IMG/VR virus record: IMGVR_UViG_3300021962_000028
Span: 1 to 64,000 of that record
DNA length: 64,000 nt
Origin: a virus
Reading direction: 5' to 3' (one strand)
Positions 49,980-57,040 of the stretch are shown piece by piece. Each line of letters starts with the position of its first letter. Positions within the stretch are counted from its first letter, which is position 1. The notes beneath the pieces are model-generated. The model was not told the DNA's origin. It worked only from the letters and a program-made list of their open reading frames with translations, and ran no database searches. The position numbers were made by a program, and so were the translations under genes.

Positions 49980-51539
49980 ATGTCAACACATAGGTCATAT
50001 TTTAATAAAAACAATACTATCATTAGTGATTCGTACGCTAATACAGGTAGAAACCCCGTAACTGATTTATATTTTGGGTCTGCTAAGGATACATCCGCGC
50101 CTTTTGGGTATACACGATTTATCTTTAACTTAAATTTAGAACCACTTTTAAATAAAATCTTAGATGGGACAATAACGTTGGATTGTGTGGATAATATGTC
50201 ACATAATTTAACTATGACAAATACGATAAGGTTTGATGAGGATTTATTAAACACTTATAACTCTGATGAAAGAAGACGAGCAAGTTCGTTTGATTTAATT
50301 TTATTTAGAATTCCTCAAACTTGTTATAATCACACCCCTACAGGGAATAGTACGTCAACAACTACAACAACTACCACACAACAATGTACACCATATCCCC
50401 AATATTGGGATGAGGGGGTTGGGTATGACTTCAACAATTCAAAATCACCTATTAATACACCAACTGGTGTTGCAATCTATAGTCAACCATTAATCGATAA
50501 CGCCTTTTCAAAAAGACCTTCAAATTGGTTTGAAACAAGTAATTTAGATTATTGGTCAGAACCTGGTATGTATTCCAATACTAATACTTCAACGTATGTT
50601 AATTATAATGATTTAGTAATTGTAGACATACAACATTTTGAAAAAGGTAATGAAGACATTAATTTTGATATGACTAACGAGATTAACGGTATTATTAATG
50701 GTACCATTACTAACGTCACGGGATGGGGAATTGCCTACAGACCTGAATTTGAATTAATCACGGGTTTAACTTCGAATTATTCGGTGTCTTTTTTCACAAG
50801 ACATACTCAAACTTTTTATGAACCATACTTATTAACAACATATAATGATTTAATTCAGGACGATAGAAATTTGTTTGTAGAAAAAATTACAAATAAACTT
50901 TATATGTTCGCTTATGTTGATGGTGACTTAGTAACATTAGATTCAAATCCTACCGTAACAATTTTAGACCCTAATGGGGATGTAATACCTTCATTAATTA
51001 ACTTACCAACTTGTTCAAGAACTAAAGGGGTATATGAAGTAACAATACCACCAATCAGTGGTTATCCAACACCTTGTCAATTTAGTGACGTATGGGGGAA
51101 TATTATATATAATGGTGATTCATTACCTGATATTGAAAATGATTTTGTTTTACAACCTTATAAAAATAGAGTATCAATCGGTGTTCAATCTAAAGAACCT
51201 GATTTATATGGGTTTGATTTTTATGGTATAAAACAGGATGAAAAAATATTGAATACCGATATTAGAAAAGTTGGTGTTGTAATTAAAAAGGCCTACACAA
51301 CCAAACAATTATTACAAAATGTAGACGCAAGTTATCGAGTTTACGTAAGAGAAGGTATGACTGAAGTCCAAGTACAAGATTGGACAAAAATAAATAGAAC
51401 CTCAAATGAATATTATTTCATTTTTGATACAAGAGACAAAATACCTAATGAGTATTATATCGACATTAAAGTTAAAAGTAGTGGAGAGGTAGATACTTAT
51501 AAAAGAACAATAAAATTTTTAATAGTTAATAAAAAATAA
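49980..51539 (+). CDS. Virion structural protein with DNRLRE-like N-terminus and Thr-rich linker
   Basis: 519 residues. The N-terminal segment FGSAKDTSAPFGYTRFIFNLNLEPLLNKI resembles the start of DNRLRE-like beta-sandwich domains. A poly-Thr linker (STSTTTTTTTQQC) at about residues 122-137 separates it from a second beta-rich domain (to about 310). A C-terminal part includes Ig-like strands (VTILDPNGDVI, YYIDIKVKSSGEV). Poly-Thr linkers of the same type occur in the sheath and giant fibre proteins. Its position between spike and small C-terminal gene suggests a baseplate or fibre-attachment component. Confidence 0.55.
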   Translation: MSTHRSYFNKNNTIISDSYANTGRNPVTDLYFGSAKDTSAPFGYTRFIFNLNLEPLLNKILDGTITLDCVDNMSHNLTMTNTIRFDEDLLNTYNSDERRRASSFDLILFRIPQTCYNHTPTGNSTSTTTTTTTQQCTPYPQYWDEGVGYDFNNSKSPINTPTGVAIYSQPLIDNAFSKRPSNWFETSNLDYWSEPGMYSNTNTSTYVNYNDLVIVDIQHFEKGNEDINFDMTNEINGIINGTITNVTGWGIAYRPEFELITGLTSNYSVSFFTRHTQTFYEPYLLTTYNDLIQDDRNLFVEKITNKLYMFAYVDGDLVTLDSNPTVTILDPNGDVIPSLINLPTCSRTKGVYEVTIPPISGYPTPCQFSDVWGNIIYNGDSLPDIENDFVLQPYKNRVSIGVQSKEPDLYGFDFYGIKQDEKILNTDIRKVGVVIKKAYTTKQLLQNVDASYRVYVREGMTEVQVQDWTKINRTSNEYYFIFDTRDKIPNEYYIDIKVKSSGEVDTYKRTIKFLIVNKK

Positions 51540-51540
51540 T

Positions 51541-52041
51541 ATGAGTAAAGTAGTAAAACTAACCGAAAAAGATTTACATAGACTAATCCAAAAAGTTATT
51601 AAAGAGGATGAAGAACAACATTCTCAAAGATATATGTTTTTCAGTAATATTGAACAAATCCAAAGACAAATGGGTTTATTATTAGACCTTAATCACGACC
51701 AAGTTGAGGAAATCCTTGAAAATGGTCACGATTGGGCTCAAGACCATATAGCAACCGCCAAGGAATCAATTGACCAAGTTTTTGATTTCTTAATGAACGA
51801 AACTAAGAGTTTTCATAAGATGGGGGATGAATTAGGTACCGCACCAAAAAACGATATATTAGTTATGGGTGAAGGTAAAAAGAAATCAGGTACTAAATTA
51901 TGTGCACGTGGTAAAGCCGCCGCTAAAGCTAAGTTTGATGTTTATCCATCAGCATATGCTAACGGATATGCGGTTCAAGTTTGTAAAGGTAAACAACCTG
52001 ATGCTTCAGGGAATAAAAGATGTTCCTCACCATATTGTTAA
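51541..52041 (+). CDS. Small protein with DUF5872-like C-terminus
   Basis: 166 residues. The helical N-terminus (VVKLTEKDLHRLIQKVIKE) contains an LTE and an IKE site. The middle is helical and acidic. The C-terminal part KKSGTKLCARGKAAAKAKFDVYPSAYANG (as two adjoining segments) fits the DVYPSAYAN motif of a small phage/bacterial domain I associate with DUF5872, with four Cys at the end. Role unknown. It is the last gene before a strong bidirectional terminator. Confidence 0.5.
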   Translation: MSKVVKLTEKDLHRLIQKVIKEDEEQHSQRYMFFSNIEQIQRQMGLLLDLNHDQVEEILENGHDWAQDHIATAKESIDQVFDFLMNETKSFHKMGDELGTAPKNDILVMGEGKKKSGTKLCARGKAAAKAKFDVYPSAYANGYAVQVCKGKQPDASGNKRCSSPYC

Positions 52042-52042
52042 A

Positions 52043-52075
52043 AATAAAAAAACCCTCAGTGATGAGGGTTTTTTG
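52043..52075. terminator. Bidirectional intrinsic terminator
   Basis: AACCCTCA (52051-52058) pairs with TGAGGGTT (52063-52070) around a 4-nt loop, flanked by A-rich and T-rich tracts. It ends the plus-strand baseplate transcript and the convergent minus-strand FKBP gene. Confidence 0.9.
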
Positions 52076-52076
52076 T

Positions 52077-52526
52077 TTAGTTAGATTCGGTTTCTGTTGA
52101 AGGTTCAATACCTACAACTTCTAAATCAAAGATTAATTTTTTTCCTGCCAATGGATGATTTCCATCAATTACAACAGTATCTTCTTTAATCTCAACGACT
52201 TTTACATTGACAGGACCCATAGGACCGCTACCTTGTAACATATGACCAACCTCAATGTTTTCAGGAACTTGGTTTTTGGCAACTTCGATAATCATTTCTT
52301 TAATAACTTCTCCGTATGCTTCAGTATGTTCAATTTCAACAGTCTTAGTTTCACCTACCGACATATCAATTAATCCTTTTTCAAAACCAGGGATTAACTG
52401 ACCTTGACCTAATTTGGCATTTAATGGTTGTCTCCCTTCAGCTAATGAAGTATCGAATACGGTACCATCTTCTAATTTCCCTGTATAGTTTACACTAACA
52501 GTGTCTCCGTTTTTAATTTTTTGCAT
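52077..52526 (-). CDS. FKBP-type peptidyl-prolyl cis-trans isomerase, SlyD-like
   Basis: 149 residues. The FKBP part VSVNYTGKLEDGTVFDTS and GQGQLIPGFEKGLIDMSVGE is followed by an IF-type insert (NQVPENIEVGHMLQG, VNVKVVEIKEDTVVIDGNHPLAGKKL). The second FKBP half closes with FDLEVVGIE. This is the SlyD-like order. The His-rich metal-binding tail of SlyD is absent. Such proteins are folding helpers (chaperone plus prolyl isomerase). In a phage, a role in folding virion proteins such as the Pro-Thr rich fibres is possible (inference). Confidence 0.85.
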   Translation of the reverse strand: MQKIKNGDTVSVNYTGKLEDGTVFDTSLAEGRQPLNAKLGQGQLIPGFEKGLIDMSVGETKTVEIEHTEAYGEVIKEMIIEVAKNQVPENIEVGHMLQGSGPMGPVNVKVVEIKEDTVVIDGNHPLAGKKLIFDLEVVGIEPSTETESN

Positions 52527-52663
52527 AGTATGTTTTTTATTTAGTTAAGTATACGAACATATTTTAGGTTAATCAACGTTTTCAAAATATATTTTTTAAA
52601 ATATTGTTTTATCGGAAAAAAAGTCATATACTTCAATTATCAAATACAAATACACATAATGAA

Positions 52664-53101
52664 ATGTTACTGCTGACAAAAAGAGAAAGAAGAAGATTTA
52701 GAGTATTTCTTAGAAAAATTTTTAAAAAAATTTCAGGAAATTTAGAGGACGCTAACTATAAAGGTCTTGACGAGATTCAAATACGAACAATATTTAATGT
52801 TCGTCAAATGATAACAAAAAAAGACGCGACATTATTAATTGCACCCATTTCAAGTATATGTTATATTGAATGGAGGCATTATTTTATTAGGTTTGGGGAC
52901 TCGGCGGTTACAATCACAAACGGTAAATACTCCTATTATGTATGGTTACCTAGTAGTCATATTGACAAACTTAAGGATATCTTTTACCGTAATGTTGAGG
53001 TTCGTAGAAAACAAATGGAAGAAAAATACGATAAAAGGACATTAGATAATTTAAATTTGATTAGTGAAGATTTAAAAAATGACAAAAGCGGAGATATATA
53101 A
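52664..53101 (+). CDS. Protein of unknown function (145 aa)
   Basis: 145 residues from the ATG at 52664; a TTG further upstream would add 20 residues without support. The N-terminus is very basic (KRERRRFRVFLRKIFKKI). The middle has strands with aromatic residues (SSICYIEWRHYFIRFGD, YYVWLPSSH) and the C-terminus is charged helical. No motif is recognised. Overlaps the next gene by 23 nt. Confidence 0.45.
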   Translation: MLLLTKRERRRFRVFLRKIFKKISGNLEDANYKGLDEIQIRTIFNVRQMITKKDATLLIAPISSICYIEWRHYFIRFGDSAVTITNGKYSYYVWLPSSHIDKLKDIFYRNVEVRRKQMEEKYDKRTLDNLNLISEDLKNDKSGDI

Positions 53102-53528
53102 AGAAGTTTTAAATAGGTTACCAGATGATAAAGATTGGTATTCTCCATCTGAAGGTATATTATGTAATGATTTTTGGTGTTATAAATGTACTGACGAAGT
53201 CATATCAATATCAAACATAGAACCTAAGAAACGTAAATTATTTTGGACCGATAAACAAAATCGTATGAGAGAGGAAATTAAGTCCTCAGGGTATGATTAT
53301 AATAAAGGTCATATTGTATTAACCAATGACGGTGATATCGTCGATGGTTATCATAGATTCATATCATTATCTGAAAATTACCATCCAGAAAGTAAAATAA
53401 TGGTTAAAAGATTAACTAACTTATACAGTGATGAGATGTTAGTTAGTCTATATTTTTATTTACTATATATAGTACCTCTTAAATTTATAAACTTATTGTT
53501 TAAATCATTAATTAATGTCTTTAAGTAA
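53079..53528 (+). CDS. ParB-like fold protein with C-terminal membrane helix (copy 1)
   Basis: 149 residues. GHIVLTNDGDIVDGYHRFISL (residues about 87-107) has the strand-DG-x-HR signature of ParB/sulfiredoxin-like domains, which bind nucleotides. A Trp/Cys-rich segment (DFWCYKCTDEVISISNIEP) precedes it. The last ~35 residues are hydrophobic (VSLYFYLLYIVPLKFINLLF), predicting membrane association. The following gene is a diverged copy of the same layout and overlaps by 14 nt, so this is a tandem duplication. Function unknown. Confidence 0.6.
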   Translation: MTKAEIYKEVLNRLPDDKDWYSPSEGILCNDFWCYKCTDEVISISNIEPKKRKLFWTDKQNRMREEIKSSGYDYNKGHIVLTNDGDIVDGYHRFISLSENYHPESKIMVKRLTNLYSDEMLVSLYFYLLYIVPLKFINLLFKSLINVFK

Positions 53529-53988
53529 TATTGACATACTTAAAATTGTTTTAAAAAATAAAAGAGACTTATCAACCCCTATGGTTATTGATGAGGATTA
53601 TTATAACTATTATGAAACAATCTCTGGAATGTCTTGTTTTAATTTATGGTGTTATAAAGTTAGTGAGGAAACTATTAAATTATCCGATTTAAAACTACAA
53701 CGAAATACTACTACAATGACTAAAAGACATAAAAGAATAGAGGTGGATATTTTAGAAAATGGTTTTGATTATACTAAAGGAATGATAACAGTAACATCAG
53801 ATAACCTTATCGGTGATGGTCATCATAGATACTTAATATTAAAAAAACACTTTGGTGGTGATTATGAAATTAAAGTTAGAAAAATATTAAACGTTAAACA
53901 CCCATTCACTCATCTTTTATTTATAACGTTAATGGTAAGACCATTAAAATTAATATCTAGGTTAAATCCCTTTCAATTTTTTAGATAA
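53515..53988 (+). CDS. ParB-like fold protein with C-terminal membrane helix (copy 2)
   Basis: 157 residues. It repeats the features of the upstream gene in the same order: FNLWCYKVSEETIKLSDLKL, a KRHKRIEVDILENGFDYTKG segment, VTSDNLIGDGHHRYLIL (the DGHHRY motif) and a hydrophobic C-terminus (FTHLLFITLMVRPLKLISRL). The motif histidine pair is closer to the canonical ParB form than in copy 1. Overlaps copy 1 by 14 nt and the convergent gene by 27 nt. Confidence 0.6.
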   Translation: MSLSNIDILKIVLKNKRDLSTPMVIDEDYYNYYETISGMSCFNLWCYKVSEETIKLSDLKLQRNTTTMTKRHKRIEVDILENGFDYTKGMITVTSDNLIGDGHHRYLILKKHFGGDYEIKVRKILNVKHPFTHLLFITLMVRPLKLISRLNPFQFFR

Positions 53989-54681
53989 TCTAATATATAA
54001 ATCTTCATATAATTGTTGGTTCTTATTGGAATACCCTAAATCCTTCATAGTTGTCGATTCGGTAATTTCAACCCATTCATTAACAGTATGAACATCATAT
54101 CCATCCATCTCATAACCGTCCTTAGGATTTTTCTCCCAAACGCCAACAGTACGTTTAATGTTATTTTTTAAAGTTTTTTGTTTTTTCTTGTGATTAAATT
54201 CGGTGTCAACAAATTCTTCAAACGGTCCTAAGTGTTCCTTTTTCCATTTTTTTAAACCAAGTTCTATAGGTCCATTATATATACCCGCAGTAACTGAAGT
54301 ATCCCCTTCTTTAATCGGAACAGTTTTTAATTTTAGACCAGGTGTTGGATTAATGTTATTACCGTCTTCATCACTTGTAGTTAGATTGGGGTGTTTTTTC
54401 AGATAATTTGAAATTCTGTTTGAAAGAGATTCAATTTTCTTAATTTTGTTTTTTGGTTCGTCCATAGACCCATCATAACTATCGTACTCTAACATTGCAT
54501 TGTTATATTTTGAAACAGGTGTTGTAAAAGGTTCTAAGGAAGTCTTATCGAATTTTCTAACACCAGGTACTAAAGGACCAATATACGACCCTCTACTCCC
54601 ACTAGAATCACCCGTGGCTTCACTAATTGGTTTCTTATAATACCAATCTCTAACATTTTCCTCTAATCTGTCTCTATACAT
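53962..54681 (-). CDS. Protein of unknown function with duplicated GPxxxGxxK motif
   Basis: 239 residues. The segment SGSRGSYIGPLVPGVRKF (from residue 27) is echoed by TSVTAGIYNGPIELGLKKW (from residue 128): G-x-Y-x-GP-x3-G-x2-K, both followed by LxPF. This suggests an internal duplication. The N-terminus has PISE|A at residues 18-22, a possible prohead-protease cut. A TATTTATT motif lies 26 nt upstream. Possibly an internal or structural head protein; family unknown. Confidence 0.5.
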   Translation of the reverse strand: MYRDRLEENVRDWYYKKPISEATGDSSGSRGSYIGPLVPGVRKFDKTSLEPFTTPVSKYNNAMLEYDSYDGSMDEPKNKIKKIESLSNRISNYLKKHPNLTTSDEDGNNINPTPGLKLKTVPIKEGDTSVTAGIYNGPIELGLKKWKKEHLGPFEEFVDTEFNHKKKQKTLKNNIKRTVGVWEKNPKDGYEMDGYDVHTVNEWVEITESTTMKDLGYSNKNQQLYEDLYIRLSKKLKGI

Positions 54682-54707
54682 TTACAATTTTTTTTATTAC
54701 TATTATC

Positions 54708-54715
54708 AATAAATA
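54708..54715 (-). promoter_or_regulatory. TATTTATT motif
   Basis: TATTTATT on the minus strand, 26 nt before the ATG at 54681, in the 42-nt divergent intergenic space. Confidence 0.35.
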
Positions 54716-54723
54716 TCAATCAA

Positions 54724-54984
54724 ATGGAAAACGTTGAGTTAAATCAAAATCAACCTATAGGTTCTTTATTCAATACTATTAATTATTACAGTATTGAGGA
54801 TTTAGAGAAGTTCATATCGGGTATTAATCACGAACAAGCTTTATATTGTATTGTTCAGGGGGTGCAAGCCGCGTACCAAAGAAACGCCTTTACAATCGCA
54901 GAAGCCGAGGTTATTTCAAGGTCTATTAGAAAAATTTCAAAATTAAATAAAACTGAAAATGCAACTACTGAAGAAAACAATTAA
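54724..54984 (+). CDS. Small conserved-looking protein (86 aa)
   Basis: 86 residues. QALYCIVQGVQAAYQRNAFTIAEAEVISRSIRKISK forms two helices with a pattern that I recall from small proteins in related phages (the Y-x-R-x-x-F/Y-T-x-x-E-x-x-x-x-S-x-S-I run), but I cannot name a family. Overlaps the methylglyoxal synthase gene by 26 nt, so the two are translated together. Function unknown. Confidence 0.5.
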   Translation: MENVELNQNQPIGSLFNTINYYSIEDLEKFISGINHEQALYCIVQGVQAAYQRNAFTIAEAEVISRSIRKISKLNKTENATTEENN

Positions 54985-55369
54985 AATCGCGATGATTGCC
55001 CACGATGGTAAGAAGGCGGATATGGTTTCTTTTGCAATGAAACGTCTTGAGTTCTTCAAGTCAAATAATGTCGATGTCATTGCTACGGGAACTACAGGTA
55101 AACATTTAATCCACGCAGGATTAACTAATGTACATACAATGTTAAGTGGACCTATGGGTGGTGACGCTCAAATAGCCTCAATGATTACTAAAAATCAAAT
55201 AGATGCCGTCATATTCTTTATTGACCCATTAGAAGCACACCCACATCAAGTAGATGTTAATATGTTACTAAGAATCTGTAACGTTCACGACGTACCATTA
55301 GCAACAAATTACAAAACAGGTAAAATGGTTATTGACTCATTGGATAACCAAATTAAGGGACTAGTTTAA
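54959..55369 (+). CDS. mgsA: Methylglyoxal synthase
   Basis: 136 residues. IAMIAHDGKKADMVSF (H15, D16), DVIATGTTGKHLI, MLSGPMGGDAQIA (D69) and FFIDPLEAHPHQVDVN (H96, D99) correspond to the active-site blocks of E. coli MgsA (His19/Asp20, Asp71, His98, Asp101). The enzyme turns dihydroxyacetone phosphate into methylglyoxal, a glycolytic bypass that releases phosphate. All catalytic residues seem intact. It is an auxiliary metabolic gene, overlapping a small gene of unknown function and convergent with the next gene. Confidence 0.9.
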   Translation: MQLLKKTIKIAMIAHDGKKADMVSFAMKRLEFFKSNNVDVIATGTTGKHLIHAGLTNVHTMLSGPMGGDAQIASMITKNQIDAVIFFIDPLEAHPHQVDVNMLLRICNVHDVPLATNYKTGKMVIDSLDNQIKGLV

Positions 55370-56957
55370 TAAACTGACCAACATTATACGATTTAGTATT
55401 AGTAATTAACTGTTTTATTATTTTATACACGTCAGGGGTTGTAGTTAATACCGCATTTTTATTATCGACGATTCTTTTACCATACGCAGCTACAGTATCA
55501 CCTTTATCAACTTTAACTGTGATTGGTGTTGTACCTGTTGGTACCACAACTTTAGTTGTAGTAGTTGTAGATTTCGCAACTTTTTGGTTAAATGTAATGT
55601 TACTACCTTTTTTAATTTGTTGAGTACCGTCCTTACCTGATTTAAAATCTAATAATACCGCGTATGACTTTTTATCTGCGTTTAATTGTATTGTTTTACT
55701 CTTAATCAAAGCATTTGCATAATCCTGTGATGAACCTGTATATACTGTTGGTACGTCAACTGCCGTAATAGTTGTTTTATCTCCTGTTCCTGACGAGGAA
55801 CCTCCTCCACCTCTAAGTAATTTACCACACTTATCTAAAACACATATTTCACCTTCAGAAACGTTTGGGAAAAAAGGTTCTACAACCACTTGTCCATCAC
55901 TATTTAAAACACTAACGTGAGGTACTGAGGTATGACATTTACCTGGACCCCAATCTCTATCTTCACCAGGAGGTGTTAAACATCTTAACCTTATTGAAAT
56001 CTCTTTTTTTGGACTTGCGGCAATTATCTTATCGATAGTTGGTTTGTCTTTTAAAATTAATGTATTGTATCTAAAACCACCAATTTTTTTGTCATCTGCA
56101 TACCCTATAGGGTCTAACGTTTTATTTCCCCCTTTATTATTCATATTACAATCCCCACCAGCTTGTGTTGTTATTCGAGTACCATTCGCGGTAACTTCAA
56201 ATAACGCAGCATTACAAGTGTGTTTGGCATCCATATCATAATTAATTTTAATTTTTAAATTAAATAAACATTGATTTTCACCTAAATCAGGTTCAATAAT
56301 AAAACGTACCTTAGTGAATTGGTCTGCATCGTAACCCGCTTTTAGTTTCGCATATTCAGGATTTACCGCTGGGTCTGCACCCGCTTTAACCCATTTTTGA
56401 TAATCCGCCCATCCACCTGAAGGTTCTGTTTTTTGAGTTTTACCAATAATTGTTGTAACCTTAACTTCATCAGGTTTTCTTGATATAAATTTACCATCAA
56501 TTAAGTCCTGTATTTGTTTTGTGAAATAAGCTTGTATATTTTTTGCTCTTGCGTTAGATAACTCTTCCTCTTTTAATGAACTTCCTGTTAACTTACCTTC
56601 ATTATCAAAGTTAGGTATTATGGATTCACCTGCATCTATATAAATTCTAGGTATCAAACCTTTATTAGTTTTTAAATATTCTTTTGCGGCTATTATATAA
56701 GGGTCTAATTTAGGTTTATTTGAATATGTTTTACCTCTCCATTCGTGGTCATTAAGGGTATACCACCCTGGTGCATATAAGTTAGTGATAAATGGACTAA
56801 CAAATCTACCATTAGAGTCCTCAGTAAATCCTTTTGGGACTGTTACTTGTTCAAATAAATTATTTTTTTCCTGTTCCTGAATTAAACTATATTGACGTAA
56901 TATGTTTAATCTTTCTTCTTCAGTTATTATTGTATTTTTTTTACACGAGTTACACAT
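55353..56957 (-). CDS. Large protein with OmpA-like segment, probable virion protein
   Basis: 534 residues. IPRIYIDAGESIIPN and ELSNARAKNIQAYFTKQI (residues about 101-145) have the order of OmpA/MotB peptidoglycan-binding domains. A middle region has Cys pairs (ENQCLFNLKIKINYD, CNAALFEV). A Gly/Ser and Thr-rich linker (STTTTTK) precedes a C-terminal VKVDKGDTVAAYGKRIVDN segment that looks LysM-like. The N-terminus has ITEEER and SLIQE sites. Peptidoglycan contact (tail tip or internal) is inferred; family uncertain. A TATTTATT motif lies 14 nt upstream. Confidence 0.5.
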   Translation of the reverse strand: MCNSCKKNTIITEEERLNILRQYSLIQEQEKNNLFEQVTVPKGFTEDSNGRFVSPFITNLYAPGWYTLNDHEWRGKTYSNKPKLDPYIIAAKEYLKTNKGLIPRIYIDAGESIIPNFDNEGKLTGSSLKEEELSNARAKNIQAYFTKQIQDLIDGKFISRKPDEVKVTTIIGKTQKTEPSGGWADYQKWVKAGADPAVNPEYAKLKAGYDADQFTKVRFIIEPDLGENQCLFNLKIKINYDMDAKHTCNAALFEVTANGTRITTQAGGDCNMNNKGGNKTLDPIGYADDKKIGGFRYNTLILKDKPTIDKIIAASPKKEISIRLRCLTPPGEDRDWGPGKCHTSVPHVSVLNSDGQVVVEPFFPNVSEGEICVLDKCGKLLRGGGGSSSGTGDKTTITAVDVPTVYTGSSQDYANALIKSKTIQLNADKKSYAVLLDFKSGKDGTQQIKKGSNITFNQKVAKSTTTTTKVVVPTGTTPITVKVDKGDTVAAYGKRIVDNKNAVLTTTPDVYKIIKQLITNTKSYNVGQFIKLVP

Positions 56958-56971
56958 ATGTTTTTTTTATT

Positions 56972-56979
56972 AATAAATA
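56972..56979 (-). promoter_or_regulatory. TATTTATT late-promoter-like motif
   Basis: TATTTATT on the minus strand, 14 nt before the ATG at 56957 and directly after the capsid-gene terminator. Confidence 0.45.
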
Positions 56980-56989
56980 GTTTAAAAAT

Positions 56990-57015
56990 AAAAAAAGGGA
57001 ACCATTATGGTTCCC
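56990..57015 (-). terminator. Intrinsic terminator after the major capsid gene
   Basis: GGGAACCA (56997-57004) pairs with TGGTTCCC (57008-57015) around a 3-nt loop. On the minus strand it is followed by a run of T, so it terminates the capsid transcript (stop at 57041). Confidence 0.9.
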
Positions 57016-57040
57016 TTTTCAGTATTAATCAAGATAATGA

